DNA from: Marinitoga sp. 1197 | GTDB taxonomy: Bacteria > Thermotogota > Thermotogae > Petrotogales > Petrotogaceae | Direction of reading: 5' to 3' | DNA length: 36,946 nt | Assembly (NCBI RefSeq): GCF_001021165.1 | Contig: NZ_AZAY01000013.1 | Location: 1 to 36,946 of the forward strand | Part shown: one piece after another, positions 6,879 through 15,068 of the stretch | Layout: each line of letters opens with the position of its first letter | Position numbering within the stretch: the first letter of the stretch is position 1 | Program-made: the position numbers and the translations under genes | Notes under the pieces: model-generated | What the model was told of the DNA's origin: nothing | The model's input: the letters and a program-made list of their open reading frames with translations, nothing else | Database searches by the model: none

Positions 6879-9800
6879 CTATTTATTAAAATAATTTTTT
6901 ATTATATAATCTTCAGGTGTGTTTTTTCCTTCAATTTTAAGTGCATATAGATATCCATCTTTGCTACATATATATAACAAACCATCTTTAATAATTGGAC
7001 TTGATGAAATACCATAACCACTTTCAAATTTCCAGTCTATTTTTAAACTTTTATCTAATGCATACACAGTCGAATCTAAGCTTCCAAAATATATATTTCC
7101 ATTATCATCAAAAGTGGGGGTTGATATTATTCCACCATCTACTTTATAAATTTCAATTATTTTTCCATCTTTATCTAAAACATAAAAATTATGATCTAAA
7201 CTTCCAAAATATATATTTCCATTTTTATCTATACTTACCTTGGATTGAACAGCACTTTTAGTTTTAAATTTCCAAATTAAAGTGCCTTTATCTGAAATTT
7301 TATACAAATAATTATCATCACTTCCTATATAAATATTTCCATCTTTATCTACTGAAGGTGAAGATCTAATTGCTCCATTAGTTTTAAATTTCCAAATTAA
7401 AGTACCTTCTTTAGTTATATTATATAAATATGAATCTGCACTGGCAAATAGTATATTACCATTATTATAAAATGGAATTCCTGTAATATAATCATTCGCA
7501 AAAAATTTCCATTTTATTTTTCCATCTAACGTAAAACAATAAAAATTACCTTGATTATCCCCAAAATATATATTATTATCAATTACCAAAGGTGTGGATG
7601 TAATTTTATTATTTATTTTATATTTCCACAATATCTTTCCTTCTTTTGATACTGAAAAAAAGGTCCCAGCAGTGTTCCCAAAATATACATTTCCATTTTC
7701 ATCTACTCCTGCAGATCCTACTATTTCTCCATCTGTCAAGATTTTCCAATTTAGTTTCCCGGATATACTTAATGAATAAAAATGTTTATCATAACTACCA
7801 AAATATATATTATTATTAATTATCAAAGGCACGCTTTCAATCCAACCTTTTGTCTTGAAATTCCATTTTATTTTTCCATATGGATTTATTGTTCTAAATG
7901 TCCATAATGGACCTTCTTTTATACCATTTCTATTATCTCTAACTATTATTTTCCAATAATATTGTGTTTTGGGTTTTAATATTTCTTCAGGTTTATATTC
8001 TGAACTTTTTAGATTTTTAGCTACGAGAGTTAAATGTTCTGGTGTAGTTCCTAAATATATATCAAACCTTATTGGATCCCCATCCATATCGTATGATTGC
8101 CAAGAAAATTTTGTATATAAAGATACATCTTGTTGATTATTAAAAGGATATGGGTTATCCGGGCCTAACGGTAATGAATTTCTTACATTTTCTACTTTCC
8201 CTGTGTTATAATTATCTTTTTTAAATGCCGGCCATTCTGCTCTATCATTTATAGATTCATCTTCTACCATTAATGAATATAAATTTCCATTTATATCAGC
8301 TAATATTAATGCATTATTTTCTAATAAAAGATTAGTTCCCAAAATATTTCCAAGTTCTTTTCTCCACTTCAAATTCCCTTGATAATCTAAACAATATACA
8401 TTATAATCATAACTTGCAAAATATATTGTTTCATGATTTCCTATAATAGGTGTAGAAGTTATTATATATTCTGATTTAAATTTCCATTTTAATGTTCCAT
8501 CCGGATTTATTGCATATAAATATTGATCCCAACTTCCTATATAAACATTTCCATTTTCATCAATTATTGGCGAAGACTTAATATAACTTTTTGTTTTAAA
8601 GCTCCATTTTAAATTTCCTTGGTAATCAATTGCATATAAATACCCATCTTCCGACCCAAAATATATTATTTCTTTTTTATCTATTGCCGGTGCCTTTGAT
8701 ATCCTATTTTCTGATTTAAACTTCCACTTTAATGTTCCGTCTGGATTTATTGCATACAAATATCCATCCCAACTTCCTACATATATAGTACCATCTCTCC
8801 CCATAACAGGACTTCCACTAATTGAATTGTTCGTTTTAAATTTCCACTTTAATGTTCCATCTGGATTTATTGCATACAAATACCCATCCCAACTTCCTAC
8901 ATATACTATATTATCTTTATCAATAATAGGTGAAGAGGTTATTATATCACCTGTTTTGAATTTCCATTTTATTTCTCCATCAGAATTTATAGTATATAAA
9001 TACCCTTCATTATCTCCAAAATATATGTTCCCATTATAGTAAGAAGGTGAAGACCAAATCTTTTTATTTACTTTTATTTTCCAAATTAATATACCATCAG
9101 GGTTAAATTTATACAAATTTCCTCCATTATCTCCTATTATTATATTTCCATTCTCATCTAAAACTGGGCTTGTTTCAACCTTATTATTTAATTTATTAAT
9201 CCATTTTACAATAGGAGAAAATTTGATTTTTAAATCATATAAAACACTTTCAGAAATATTCCCTTTTTTATCTTTAGCTACAATTTTAATCTTATATTTT
9301 TTCCCCGGTCTTACTAATGGCAATACAGCTTTATTATTAGAATAATCTGAAAATATCTTTTTTAATGTTTTTTCATTAATCCCGATATATACATCATAAA
9401 CTAATTTGTCATTATCAATATCAGTAGCAATCCAACTAATTGTTGCATCATAACTTAACTCTGTATTTTTAGTTAATAAAATTGGCTTAGTTGGCAAATG
9501 TGATGTTTCAAAAGATTTAATTTCACTTATGTTTTTATTTCCATCTTCATCAAAAACCTCAACTTTCCAATAATATTTTTTACCTGGTAATAATGTTTTT
9601 TTCAACTGGTATTCGTTTTTATATAATCCCTTTTCTAATAAAGCTAAATTTTTCTTATCTTCACCAAAATAAATATTAAATACTAAATTTGTGCTATCTT
9701 TATCTTTTACTTCCCATTTTAAAATAGGATTTAACTCTATATTTTTAGCTTCATTCTGAGGATATATAACCTTCGGTTTTGAAGGTTTATATATAATTTT

Positions 9801-11243
9801 AAATTTATATATTGAACTTTCACTTTTAAACATTCCATCACTTGCCACAATTTTAATATAATAATCCTTTTTTCCTATTAAGTTATTAATATTAACCTCC
9901 TTTTTTAATAAATTTTTTTTAAATACTAATAAATCATTCTCATTATATCCATAATATACATCAAATGTAATCTGATCGTTATTTGGATCTGATCCATTCC
10001 ATTTTAGATTTAAATCACTTTCTATAACTGCAAAATTTTTATCTTCTGGATAAATAATTGTTGGTTTATTTGGGGGTAAGTTTAGATATTCTCTATTTAA
10101 ATAACCTTTTTCATATGGCCAAGTTAAACTATTATATTCACTTTTTAACGGAATTTCTATTATTTTATTATCCTTTGAAAGGCAATAAAGATTTCCGTCT
10201 GTATAATAGAGTTCATTGTTTAAGTCATCATTTAAAACATATTCTAATATTTTTTTATCACCAAAATTATAAATATTTATTGATTTATTTTTTCCTGTAA
10301 AAGACACATTATTCCCTAAAAGTAATATTTTTGTATTAATGTTTTTCGCTGGAATCTTACTCAATTCATTTCCATTTTTATCATATATATATATATTCTT
10401 ATTTGACGAAATATAAATTTTTTCATTTCTATCAATTAAAATATTAGATAAAAATGATACATTATCATAAATTTTATTCCAGATAATTTTACCGCTATTA
10501 TCTATTGAATATAAAATATTATTGCTACTTAATACATAAATATTACCTCGTAAATCTGTTGCAAAATTCCCTTTTGCACTTCCACTTATTTTGGAAACCC
10601 ATAATTTTTCACCATTACTATCAAAAGAATAAATATTACCATTTGCATCTCCAAAAATTATGTTTTTATTGTATGTTATTATTAAATTAGATGTTATTGT
10701 TGTATTAAGCTTTTTCTTCCAAAAAATTTTATACTCTTTTAATTTATATATTGTTCCTATATCCGTCAATATATATAAATCATTTGAAGGGTGAATCGCT
10801 AAAGAGTAAATATTCTCAAAAAAATCTTTAGAAAATATCTTTTTTCCTTTTAAATCATATACATACAACATTGTTCCATTAGAAAAAACTATGTTTCCGT
10901 TATAATCAATCAAAAAAGAACTGAATATTGTGGATTTATATCTATTAGAAAATATTATATTTTTATTTTTTAATGAATAAAAATATACACTATTCATATC
11001 ATGGAAAATCAAAATATTATTATAAACTAAAAAATTTCCATTTATATCTTTTTTTAAATCATATTTATTTACTTTAAATTCTTTAATTAACTCAATATCA
11101 AATTTGACATTTTTAAGAGTTTTAGACGAGTTGTTTTGAATATTTATTTGAGATTTATTTGCTTTAAAAGGTATCAAAGAACATCCATTAAAAAAAATCA
11201 AAAAAGTTACAAATAATAAAATATACAAATATTTGTTTTTCAT
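6879..11243 (-). CDS. Giant lipoprotein with three PQQ-type propellers and four FnIII-like modules
   Basis: This 1454-residue protein has lipobox FFNGC (Cys21). A diverged propeller spans about 60-370. Three fibronectin-III-like modules follow at about 390-485, 486-582 and 583-675, with hallmarks such as PNKPTIIYP, LKWNGSDPNNDQITFDVYYG and GKKYYWKV. A regular propeller covers about 680-995. The closing motif WPAFKKDNYNTGK, typical of PQQ-propeller proteins, is at 1004-1016. A fourth FnIII-like module (about 1024-1120) and a third propeller (about 1126-1437) end the protein. Propeller repeats are about 40 residues, as in GSWDGYLYAINPDGTLKWKF. The architecture suggests an extracellular or periplasmic binding or adhesive protein; BamB-like folds share the repeat, but length and FnIII modules argue against BamB. 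A strong AAAGGGGGA precedes the ATG. First gene of its operon. Confidence 0.88.
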   Translation of the reverse strand: MKNKYLYILLFVTFLIFFNGCSLIPFKANKSQINIQNNSSKTLKNVKFDIELIKEFKVNKYDLKKDINGNFLVYNNILIFHDMNSVYFYSLKNKNIIFSNRYKSTIFSSFLIDYNGNIVFSNGTMLYVYDLKGKKIFSKDFFENIYSLAIHPSNDLYILTDIGTIYKLKEYKIFWKKKLNTTITSNLIITYNKNIIFGDANGNIYSFDSNGEKLWVSKISGSAKGNFATDLRGNIYVLSSNNILYSIDNSGKIIWNKIYDNVSFLSNILIDRNEKIYISSNKNIYIYDKNGNELSKIPAKNINTKILLLGNNVSFTGKNKSINIYNFGDKKILEYVLNDDLNNELYYTDGNLYCLSKDNKIIEIPLKSEYNSLTWPYEKGYLNREYLNLPPNKPTIIYPEDKNFAVIESDLNLKWNGSDPNNDQITFDVYYGYNENDLLVFKKNLLKKEVNINNLIGKKDYYIKIVASDGMFKSESSIYKFKIIYKPSKPKVIYPQNEAKNIELNPILKWEVKDKDSTNLVFNIYFGEDKKNLALLEKGLYKNEYQLKKTLLPGKKYYWKVEVFDEDGNKNISEIKSFETSHLPTKPILLTKNTELSYDATISWIATDIDNDKLVYDVYIGINEKTLKKIFSDYSNNKAVLPLVRPGKKYKIKIVAKDKKGNISESVLYDLKIKFSPIVKWINKLNNKVETSPVLDENGNIIIGDNGGNLYKFNPDGILIWKIKVNKKIWSSPSYYNGNIYFGDNEGYLYTINSDGEIKWKFKTGDIITSSPIIDKDNIVYVGSWDGYLYAINPDGTLKWKFKTNNSISGSPVMGRDGTIYVGSWDGYLYAINPDGTLKWKFKSENRISKAPAIDKKEIIYFGSEDGYLYAIDYQGNLKWSFKTKSYIKSSPIIDENGNVYIGSWDQYLYAINPDGTLKWKFKSEYIITSTPIIGNHETIYFASYDYNVYCLDYQGNLKWRKELGNILGTNLLLENNALILADINGNLYSLMVEDESINDRAEWPAFKKDNYNTGKVENVRNSLPLGPDNPYPFNNQQDVSLYTKFSWQSYDMDGDPIRFDIYLGTTPEHLTLVAKNLKSSEYKPEEILKPKTQYYWKIIVRDNRNGIKEGPLWTFRTINPYGKIKWNFKTKGWIESVPLIINNNIYFGSYDKHFYSLSISGKLNWKILTDGEIVGSAGVDENGNVYFGNTAGTFFSVSKEGKILWKYKINNKITSTPLVIDNNIYFGDNQGNFYCFTLDGKIKWKFFANDYITGIPFYNNGNILFASADSYLYNITKEGTLIWKFKTNGAIRSSPSVDKDGNIYIGSDDNYLYKISDKGTLIWKFKTKSAVQSKVSIDKNGNIYFGSLDHNFYVLDKDGKIIEIYKVDGGIISTPTFDDNGNIYFGSLDSTVYALDKSLKIDWKFESGYGISSSPIIKDGLLYICSKDGYLYALKIEGKNTPEDYIIKNYFNK
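8715..8903 (-). repeat. Near-identical 120-bp coding repeats in the giant propeller gene
   Basis: Residues 781-803 and 821-843 are identical at protein level (YVGSWDGYLYAINPDGTLKW and onwards) and nearly identical in DNA, spaced exactly 120 bp. A third close copy lies at residues 901-923. These are the least diverged propeller blades, suggesting recent duplication or gene conversion within the repeat array. Confidence 0.8.
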
Positions 11244-11296
11244 TTGATATCCCCCTTTATAATAATTAATTTTATTTTAGTTATTTATTTAAATAT

Positions 11297-11342
11297 CGAA
11301 TAATTAAAAATATTACTTAAATTGTCATATATTTTTAATTCG
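11297..11342 (-). promoter_or_regulatory. Inverted repeat in the leader of the lipoprotein operon
   Basis: A 10-bp perfect inverted repeat (11304-11313 with 11329-11338) is extended by an outer CGAA/TTCG pair (11297-11300/11339-11342). It lies between the predicted promoter and the giant lipoprotein gene. It may be an operator or a leader hairpin; no T run follows on the minus strand that would make it a clear terminator. Confidence 0.4.
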
Positions 11343-11380
11343 AACTTTTGATCGTTTAGAGAATATATCTATTTATTTTT

Positions 11381-11409
11381 ATTATACCAAAAAATAACCT
11401 AAAAGTTAA
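11381..11409 (-). promoter_or_regulatory. Predicted promoter of the lipoprotein operon
   Basis: Reading the minus strand, -35 TTAACT (11409-11404) and -10 TATAAT (11386-11381) are 17 bp apart, with an extended -10 TGG directly before the hexamer. The transcript would start near 11374, giving a leader of about 130 nt before the ATG at 11243. Confidence 0.65.
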
Positions 11410-11492
11410 CTCGATTTAATTTTTTTGCAAATGGTGAAATAAAAATGCAGAAAAAGAGGAAAATAGAAGGATACCAAAAATGAAGAAAGTAA

Positions 11493-11598
11493 AACATAAC
11501 AATAACTAGGAATAATAAGGATGGTGGGATAAAACCAAATTTTTCTGAATTAGAAAGAATATGAAGAAAAACCAAAAAAAGAAATAAGAAAAAATAAA
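11493..11598 (+). pseudogene. Possible transposase remnant (IS21 IstA-like N-terminus)
   Basis: A short degenerate frame encodes KDGGIKPNFSELERI before a stop (11562-11564). One base out of frame it continues as YEEKPKKEIRKNKLE up to the edge of the direct repeat. The pattern IKPNFSEL followed by a KP-rich basic stretch recalls the start of IS21-type transposases, with the helix-turn-helix between them deleted. The match is short, from memory, and the AT-rich DNA is permissive, so this is a suggestion only. In the rest of 11410-11492 I see only purine-rich DNA without signals. Confidence 0.25.
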
Positions 11599-11802
11599 TT
11601 GGAAATATATTTTTATCATAATTCCTGTAAGCCTTTTTGCAAATATTCCTGTAGAAAGTCTTTTAGAAAAGAAATATATGATAGAATATCTTATATTTAA
11701 TATTTTGTTACTTTTTATATCAAATATATTTTTTAAAAAAACATTAGAAAAATATATAAGTGCTGGTGGATAAAAAACAGGTCTCAAAGAGAGACCTGTT
11801 TT
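11599..11802 (+). repeat. Direct repeat, copy 2 (truncated permease 3' end plus terminator)
   Basis: This is an almost exact copy of 2898-3101. It keeps the last 58 or so codons and stop of the second ABC permease (to about 11773) and the following hairpin terminator, but has no gene front, start or promoter. It is therefore a 5'-truncated pseudogene copy. It abuts the convergent gene ending at 11805. With copy 1 it brackets about 8.5 kb holding the lipoprotein operon. Confidence 0.95.
11774..11802. terminator. Bidirectional terminator, copy 2
   Basis: The same 9-bp hairpin as at 3073-3101 with A and T runs on either side. Here its working direction is probably the minus strand, where it lies two bases beyond the stop of the 11805-13097 gene. 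Confidence 0.88.
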
Positions 11803-11804
11803 TG

Positions 11805-13097
11805 TTATTTCATTATAAAATTGAATTCAATTATATTTTTTCCATCAGGTGTTTTTGAAGCAATAGCGCTTCCTAATCCTCCAAATTCACCATCAAGGCC
11901 TTCAACACCAAAAAAATCTTTTAAAAATGAAATTAAAGGTTTTAAATCAAGAAAAAATGCTCCAATATTAGCCTCTGGTATTTTGGACTTTAATTCTTTA
12001 TACAATATATTATTGGATAATTTTTGAGAAGAATTTTCATATTTTTTTAATTCAATTTTGTTTAAATTTGATATGTATAAAAAATCATCTTTTTTCCATA
12101 TATACATAATCATGCTTTTTTCATTTACAGTTTTACTTATTTTTATATAATCTTTATCTAATTTTTCTTTTGTAATATCTTCAGGTATTATTTTTTCAAT
12201 TTCATCAAAAGAACTATTGGTTTTAACCTTAATTTTCATAGCAAAATTTGATTCAATATCTCCTGTTTCATCATTCATTGATAAATTTATAGTTCCTGTT
12301 TGTTCAGCCCAATCTGATTTCGATAAAATCGAGTTGATTAAGTCTTCTGGAAGATTTATGCCAAATTTATTTAAATTCAGAGACGATCCATCAGGTATAT
12401 ATGTTGTTTTTGAATAATATAAACCAAAAAATTCTGAGCTGTCAATGTTAACATTTTTGGGTGTGATTTGTGAATCAGTTAATAGGTTAAATTTACTATA
12501 TAGGTAATTATCTTTTATATATGAAAAACCATATCCATTAAGTGTAGAAGTATTAATTTCTTCATAAATACCTGTTTCATTATATCTTTTTTTTGGTATA
12601 AAGTTTAATTTTGAGTTTTCGTAAGCATTTTTATTTGTAGTTATTATTAAATAATCCTGTAATTCACTTTGTTTTACAATATAATAAAAATTTATACCTG
12701 TATCTTCGGGCATTAAAGCATCTATGACTTTACTGAAAACTTCTATATATTTTTTTCCATCGTCTAAAGGTCCCAATACAATTCCAAATTCATAATTATT
12801 ATTCTGTGGTTCAATAACAAATATTCCAACGTTTTTTTCAAATCCCGAATAGACTTCATCACTATTTAAATCAAGGGATTGGATATATGCATCTATCATT
12901 CCGGTTATCAGCGTTTCAGCATAAGTTGGATCATCCAGTATCTTTCCAAATATAGGAACGGTTTTTAAATCGTCGTATACGGTTTTTGCATTATTTAATA
13001 CGATAACTGCTTTTGAATCTTGAGGAATAACTTCGTAAATGTTGGAAAAAACGGTTAATGATAATATCATAATTAAAAATAATAAAATTTTCTTCAT
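11805..13097 (-). CDS. Exported protein of unknown function (DUF3352-like pattern)
   Basis: A 430-residue protein with a cleavable signal peptide (MKKILL, hydrophobic core, VFS before N19). The mature start IPQDSKAVIVLNNAK and the later GAFFLDLKPL recall the duplicated alpha/beta layout of bacterial DUF3352-type exported proteins; this is a pattern match without a search. It has no lipobox, so it is probably periplasmic. The ATG has GGAGGTGG upstream. It has its own predicted promoter in the gap after flgJ and ends at the bidirectional terminator inside the duplicated segment. Confidence 0.65.
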   Translation of the reverse strand: MKKILLFLIMILSLTVFSNIYEVIPQDSKAVIVLNNAKTVYDDLKTVPIFGKILDDPTYAETLITGMIDAYIQSLDLNSDEVYSGFEKNVGIFVIEPQNNNYEFGIVLGPLDDGKKYIEVFSKVIDALMPEDTGINFYYIVKQSELQDYLIITTNKNAYENSKLNFIPKKRYNETGIYEEINTSTLNGYGFSYIKDNYLYSKFNLLTDSQITPKNVNIDSSEFFGLYYSKTTYIPDGSSLNLNKFGINLPEDLINSILSKSDWAEQTGTINLSMNDETGDIESNFAMKIKVKTNSSFDEIEKIIPEDITKEKLDKDYIKISKTVNEKSMIMYIWKKDDFLYISNLNKIELKKYENSSQKLSNNILYKELKSKIPEANIGAFFLDLKPLISFLKDFFGVEGLDGEFGGLGSAIASKTPDGKNIIEFNFIMK

Positions 13098-13130
13098 AAT
13101 CCACCTCCATAGATTTCTTATTCATGTTTA

Positions 13131-13139
13131 ATTATACCA
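13131..13139 (-). promoter_or_regulatory. Extended -10 promoter of the 11805-13097 gene
   Basis: On the minus strand TGGTATAAT (13139-13131) lies about 34 bases before the ATG. A possible weak -35 (TTGGAG) is 16 bp upstream, inside the flgJ terminator stem. The gene therefore appears to be transcribed separately from the flagellar genes. Confidence 0.6.
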
Positions 13140-13145
13140 TATAAA

Positions 13146-13169
13146 ATAAAAGCTCCAAAATAGGAGCTT
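13146..13169 (-). terminator. Terminator of the flagellar ring operon
   Basis: A 7-bp hairpin (AAGCTCC 13150-13156/GGAGCTT 13163-13169) is followed on the minus strand by a T-rich run. The stop codon of the FlgJ-like gene (13168-13170) overlaps the hairpin stem. Confidence 0.75.
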
Positions 13170-13434
13170 AAGGTTTTTGATAAGCTTTTAAAATTTCATT
13201 TATTAGAGGTTTCATATTATTTTTTGCTATAGAAATAGAATATTGGTCTATCAGCATTTCTTTGAACCATTTTTCAGTATTCGATTTTGGAAGTAAATCA
13301 CTTTTAAATATTTCAGAATTATACATATCTTTAAATACTTTTGAGAAAACAGATCCAACCAGTTCTGCAGCAGCATCTTCTTTTTTTATGTTGTTATAAT
13401 TAGTTGGTCTTGAAAAGGTTACAGATGAAACCAT
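13168..13434 (-). CDS. flgJ: FlgJ-type rod-binding protein (N-terminal domain only)
   Basis: An 88-residue protein with the rod-binding pattern of the FlgJ N-terminal domain: AAAELVGSVFSKVFKDMYNS, then WFKEMLIDQYSISIA and a C-terminal helix. In enterobacteria FlgJ also carries a muramidase domain; here that half is absent, as in many other phyla. It caps or helps assemble the flagellar rod in the periplasm. The ATG overlaps the flgI stop by one base (TAATG), which implies coupled translation. Identity rests on the pattern plus its place after flgI. Confidence 0.78.
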   Translation of the reverse strand: MVSSVTFSRPTNYNNIKKEDAAAELVGSVFSKVFKDMYNSEIFKSDLLPKSNTEKWFKEMLIDQYSISIAKNNMKPLINEILKAYQKP

Positions 13435-14420
13435 TACATCACCACCAATTCAGCATATAGATAGCCAGCAGCCGAAAGATTTTGTATAATTGCGATAATA
13501 TCTTGTGGAGTCGCTCCAGCAGCTTTTAAAGCGTTGACAAGATTATATATAGTGGCATCATTATCCCCTACTTTGCCATTATCAACAGAAATAACGAAAT
13601 TTCCATAATTTATGGTAAAATCAGCAACTTTAACCTTTCCACCAAAAACTATAGTTCCTGTTTTTTCGTTTATTACAATCTTGGCTTTTGAATCAGGATC
13701 AATTTCAACCTCTTCAATTAAAGCGAGGAATGAAATTAAATCATCAGAAAAAACATCCGGGATTTTAACTTTAACAGAAGAAGGATCAACAGCTTTTGCT
13801 AATTTTTGTCCAAATTGTGCATTGATAGATAATGCAGTTCTTGCCGCTGTAGTAATATCAGGATTTCTAAGCAGAACAGTAACAGTATTGTCTGAAACTA
13901 TAGAAGCTGGTATTTCATTTTCTACAATAGCGCCATGAGGAATAAAACCAACTACTTTATTTCTTTTTTGTAAATTTGCTGTTGTACTAACTTCTACTCC
14001 GCCGGTTAAAACACTTCCCTGAGCTACAGCATATACCTGCCCATCAGCACCATACAGTGGAGTTTGAATCAAATAACCACCTTCCAGACTTTTTGAATTG
14101 CCAGCAGCTGTTACTACAATATCTAATTTCATACCCTCTTTATAGAAAGCAGGTATATCAGCAAAGACGAATACAACAGCAGAATTCTTTGTAGTAAAAG
14201 CATTTTGCAGATTTATATTTAAATTTTTCATCATGTTTGTAAGTAATTCTGAAGTAACTTTTCCCGAATCGCCAGTGCCATTTAAGCCGGTAACAACACC
14301 TATTCCAAATAACTGATTATCTCTGGCTCCTCTGAAATATGCGATATCTTTAAGTCTTATTGCAGAAAATGCAGATAGGGAAAATATAATTAGTAATAAT
14401 ATTAGTATCGTTTTTTTCAT
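13434..14420 (-). CDS. flgI: Flagellar P-ring protein FlgI
   Basis: A 328-residue periplasmic protein that polymerises into the P ring around the flagellar rod in the peptidoglycan layer. The signal peptide ends near FSA (residue 20). The conserved start IRLKDIAYFRGARDNQLFGI, the motif VTGLNGTGDSG and the segment GGYLIQTPLYGADGQVYAVA are characteristic. The length fits the family. AAAGGAG lies upstream of the ATG at 14420. It follows flgH by 36 bases, and its stop overlaps the flgJ-like start. Confidence 0.97.
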   Translation of the reverse strand: MKKTILILLLIIFSLSAFSAIRLKDIAYFRGARDNQLFGIGVVTGLNGTGDSGKVTSELLTNMMKNLNINLQNAFTTKNSAVVFVFADIPAFYKEGMKLDIVVTAAGNSKSLEGGYLIQTPLYGADGQVYAVAQGSVLTGGVEVSTTANLQKRNKVVGFIPHGAIVENEIPASIVSDNTVTVLLRNPDITTAARTALSINAQFGQKLAKAVDPSSVKVKIPDVFSDDLISFLALIEEVEIDPDSKAKIVINEKTGTIVFGGKVKVADFTINYGNFVISVDNGKVGDNDATIYNLVNALKAAGATPQDIIAIIQNLSAAGYLYAELVVM

Positions 14421-14456
14421 ATTTCCACTCCTTTATTATATTTAGATATATAAATA

Positions 14457-15068
14457 TTAGAAAAACAGATTTGATATTCCTGAAAGTAACCAGGCAAGCC
14501 ATGTTTTGTTATTTGGATCTTTTTGCAAATCAGTATCTCCCTGATACCATATTTTTGCTTCGGATAAATTTTTCGAATCAATTATTCCATCTTTTATGGA
14601 AGATGGATTGGCATAACCTTCTATTATCATTATTTTTTTCTGTGAATCAACCTTAAATTCCTTTTTTCCTCGTATTTTTATAATATTCTTATCAAGAACC
14701 TCAATAACCTTTGCTGATATGTATAAATTTACAGTGGCTTTGCTTTGAGACGAGGATTTTTTATTTGAAACTTTAATATTTTCTGGTTTATTTGCACCTA
14801 AAGGAAAAAATTTCATCAGATCTATATTTCCAATTGTATTAAAAATGGCACCAACTGTCCCCATTACACCTGAAAATGGATCTGGATTATTATCAGATAG
14901 ACTCAAAGATGGACTTTCAGAAACAGCCACAGTTATAATATCACCAATTTCATAACTTTTTTCTGGTTTTGAAATTAAATTGCTGATTTTAGACTTTTTC
15001 CACAATGAGTCACTAAAATTAATTGTAAAAATCAGTATTATAACTATCAAAAACGAAATCCTTTTCAT
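14457..15068 (-). CDS. flgH: Flagellar L-ring protein FlgH
   Basis: A 203-residue protein forming the outer-membrane L ring. Visible family traits are SLWKKSKISNLISKP near the start, YEIGDIITVAVSES, and the C-terminal half with INLY-like strands, IKIRGKKEFKVDSQKK, GYANPSSI and the closing GDTDL block followed by WLAWLLSGI. FlgH is usually a lipoprotein, but this copy has no cysteine after the hydrophobic signal (IFTINFSDSLW), so it may be anchored differently. The start ATG overlaps the flgA stop (ATGA). Confidence 0.93.
   Translation of the reverse strand: MKRISFLIVIILIFTINFSDSLWKKSKISNLISKPEKSYEIGDIITVAVSESPSLSLSDNNPDPFSGVMGTVGAIFNTIGNIDLMKFFPLGANKPENIKVSNKKSSSQSKATVNLYISAKVIEVLDKNIIKIRGKKEFKVDSQKKIMIIEGYANPSSIKDGIIDSKNLSEAKIWYQGDTDLQKDPNNKTWLAWLLSGISNLFF

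Noticed and set aside
7000-9120. Regularly spaced DNA repeats resembling a repeat array
   Set aside because: The period is 120 bp, in frame, and encodes propeller blades; there are no uniform repeats and unique spacers of CRISPR type.
6879-11243. Giant propeller lipoprotein as BamB or a quinoprotein dehydrogenase
   Set aside because: BamB is about a quarter of this length and has one propeller without FnIII modules; I saw no dehydrogenase catalytic or cofactor-binding pattern.
11440-11481. Twelve-codon frame beginning MQKKRK
   Set aside because: Too short, no ribosome site and no context to support a peptide.
11506-11787. 93-codon minus-strand frame over the truncated permease copy
   Set aside because: The same frame exists opposite copy 1 of the repeat; it is the complement of permease coding sequence and a terminator.
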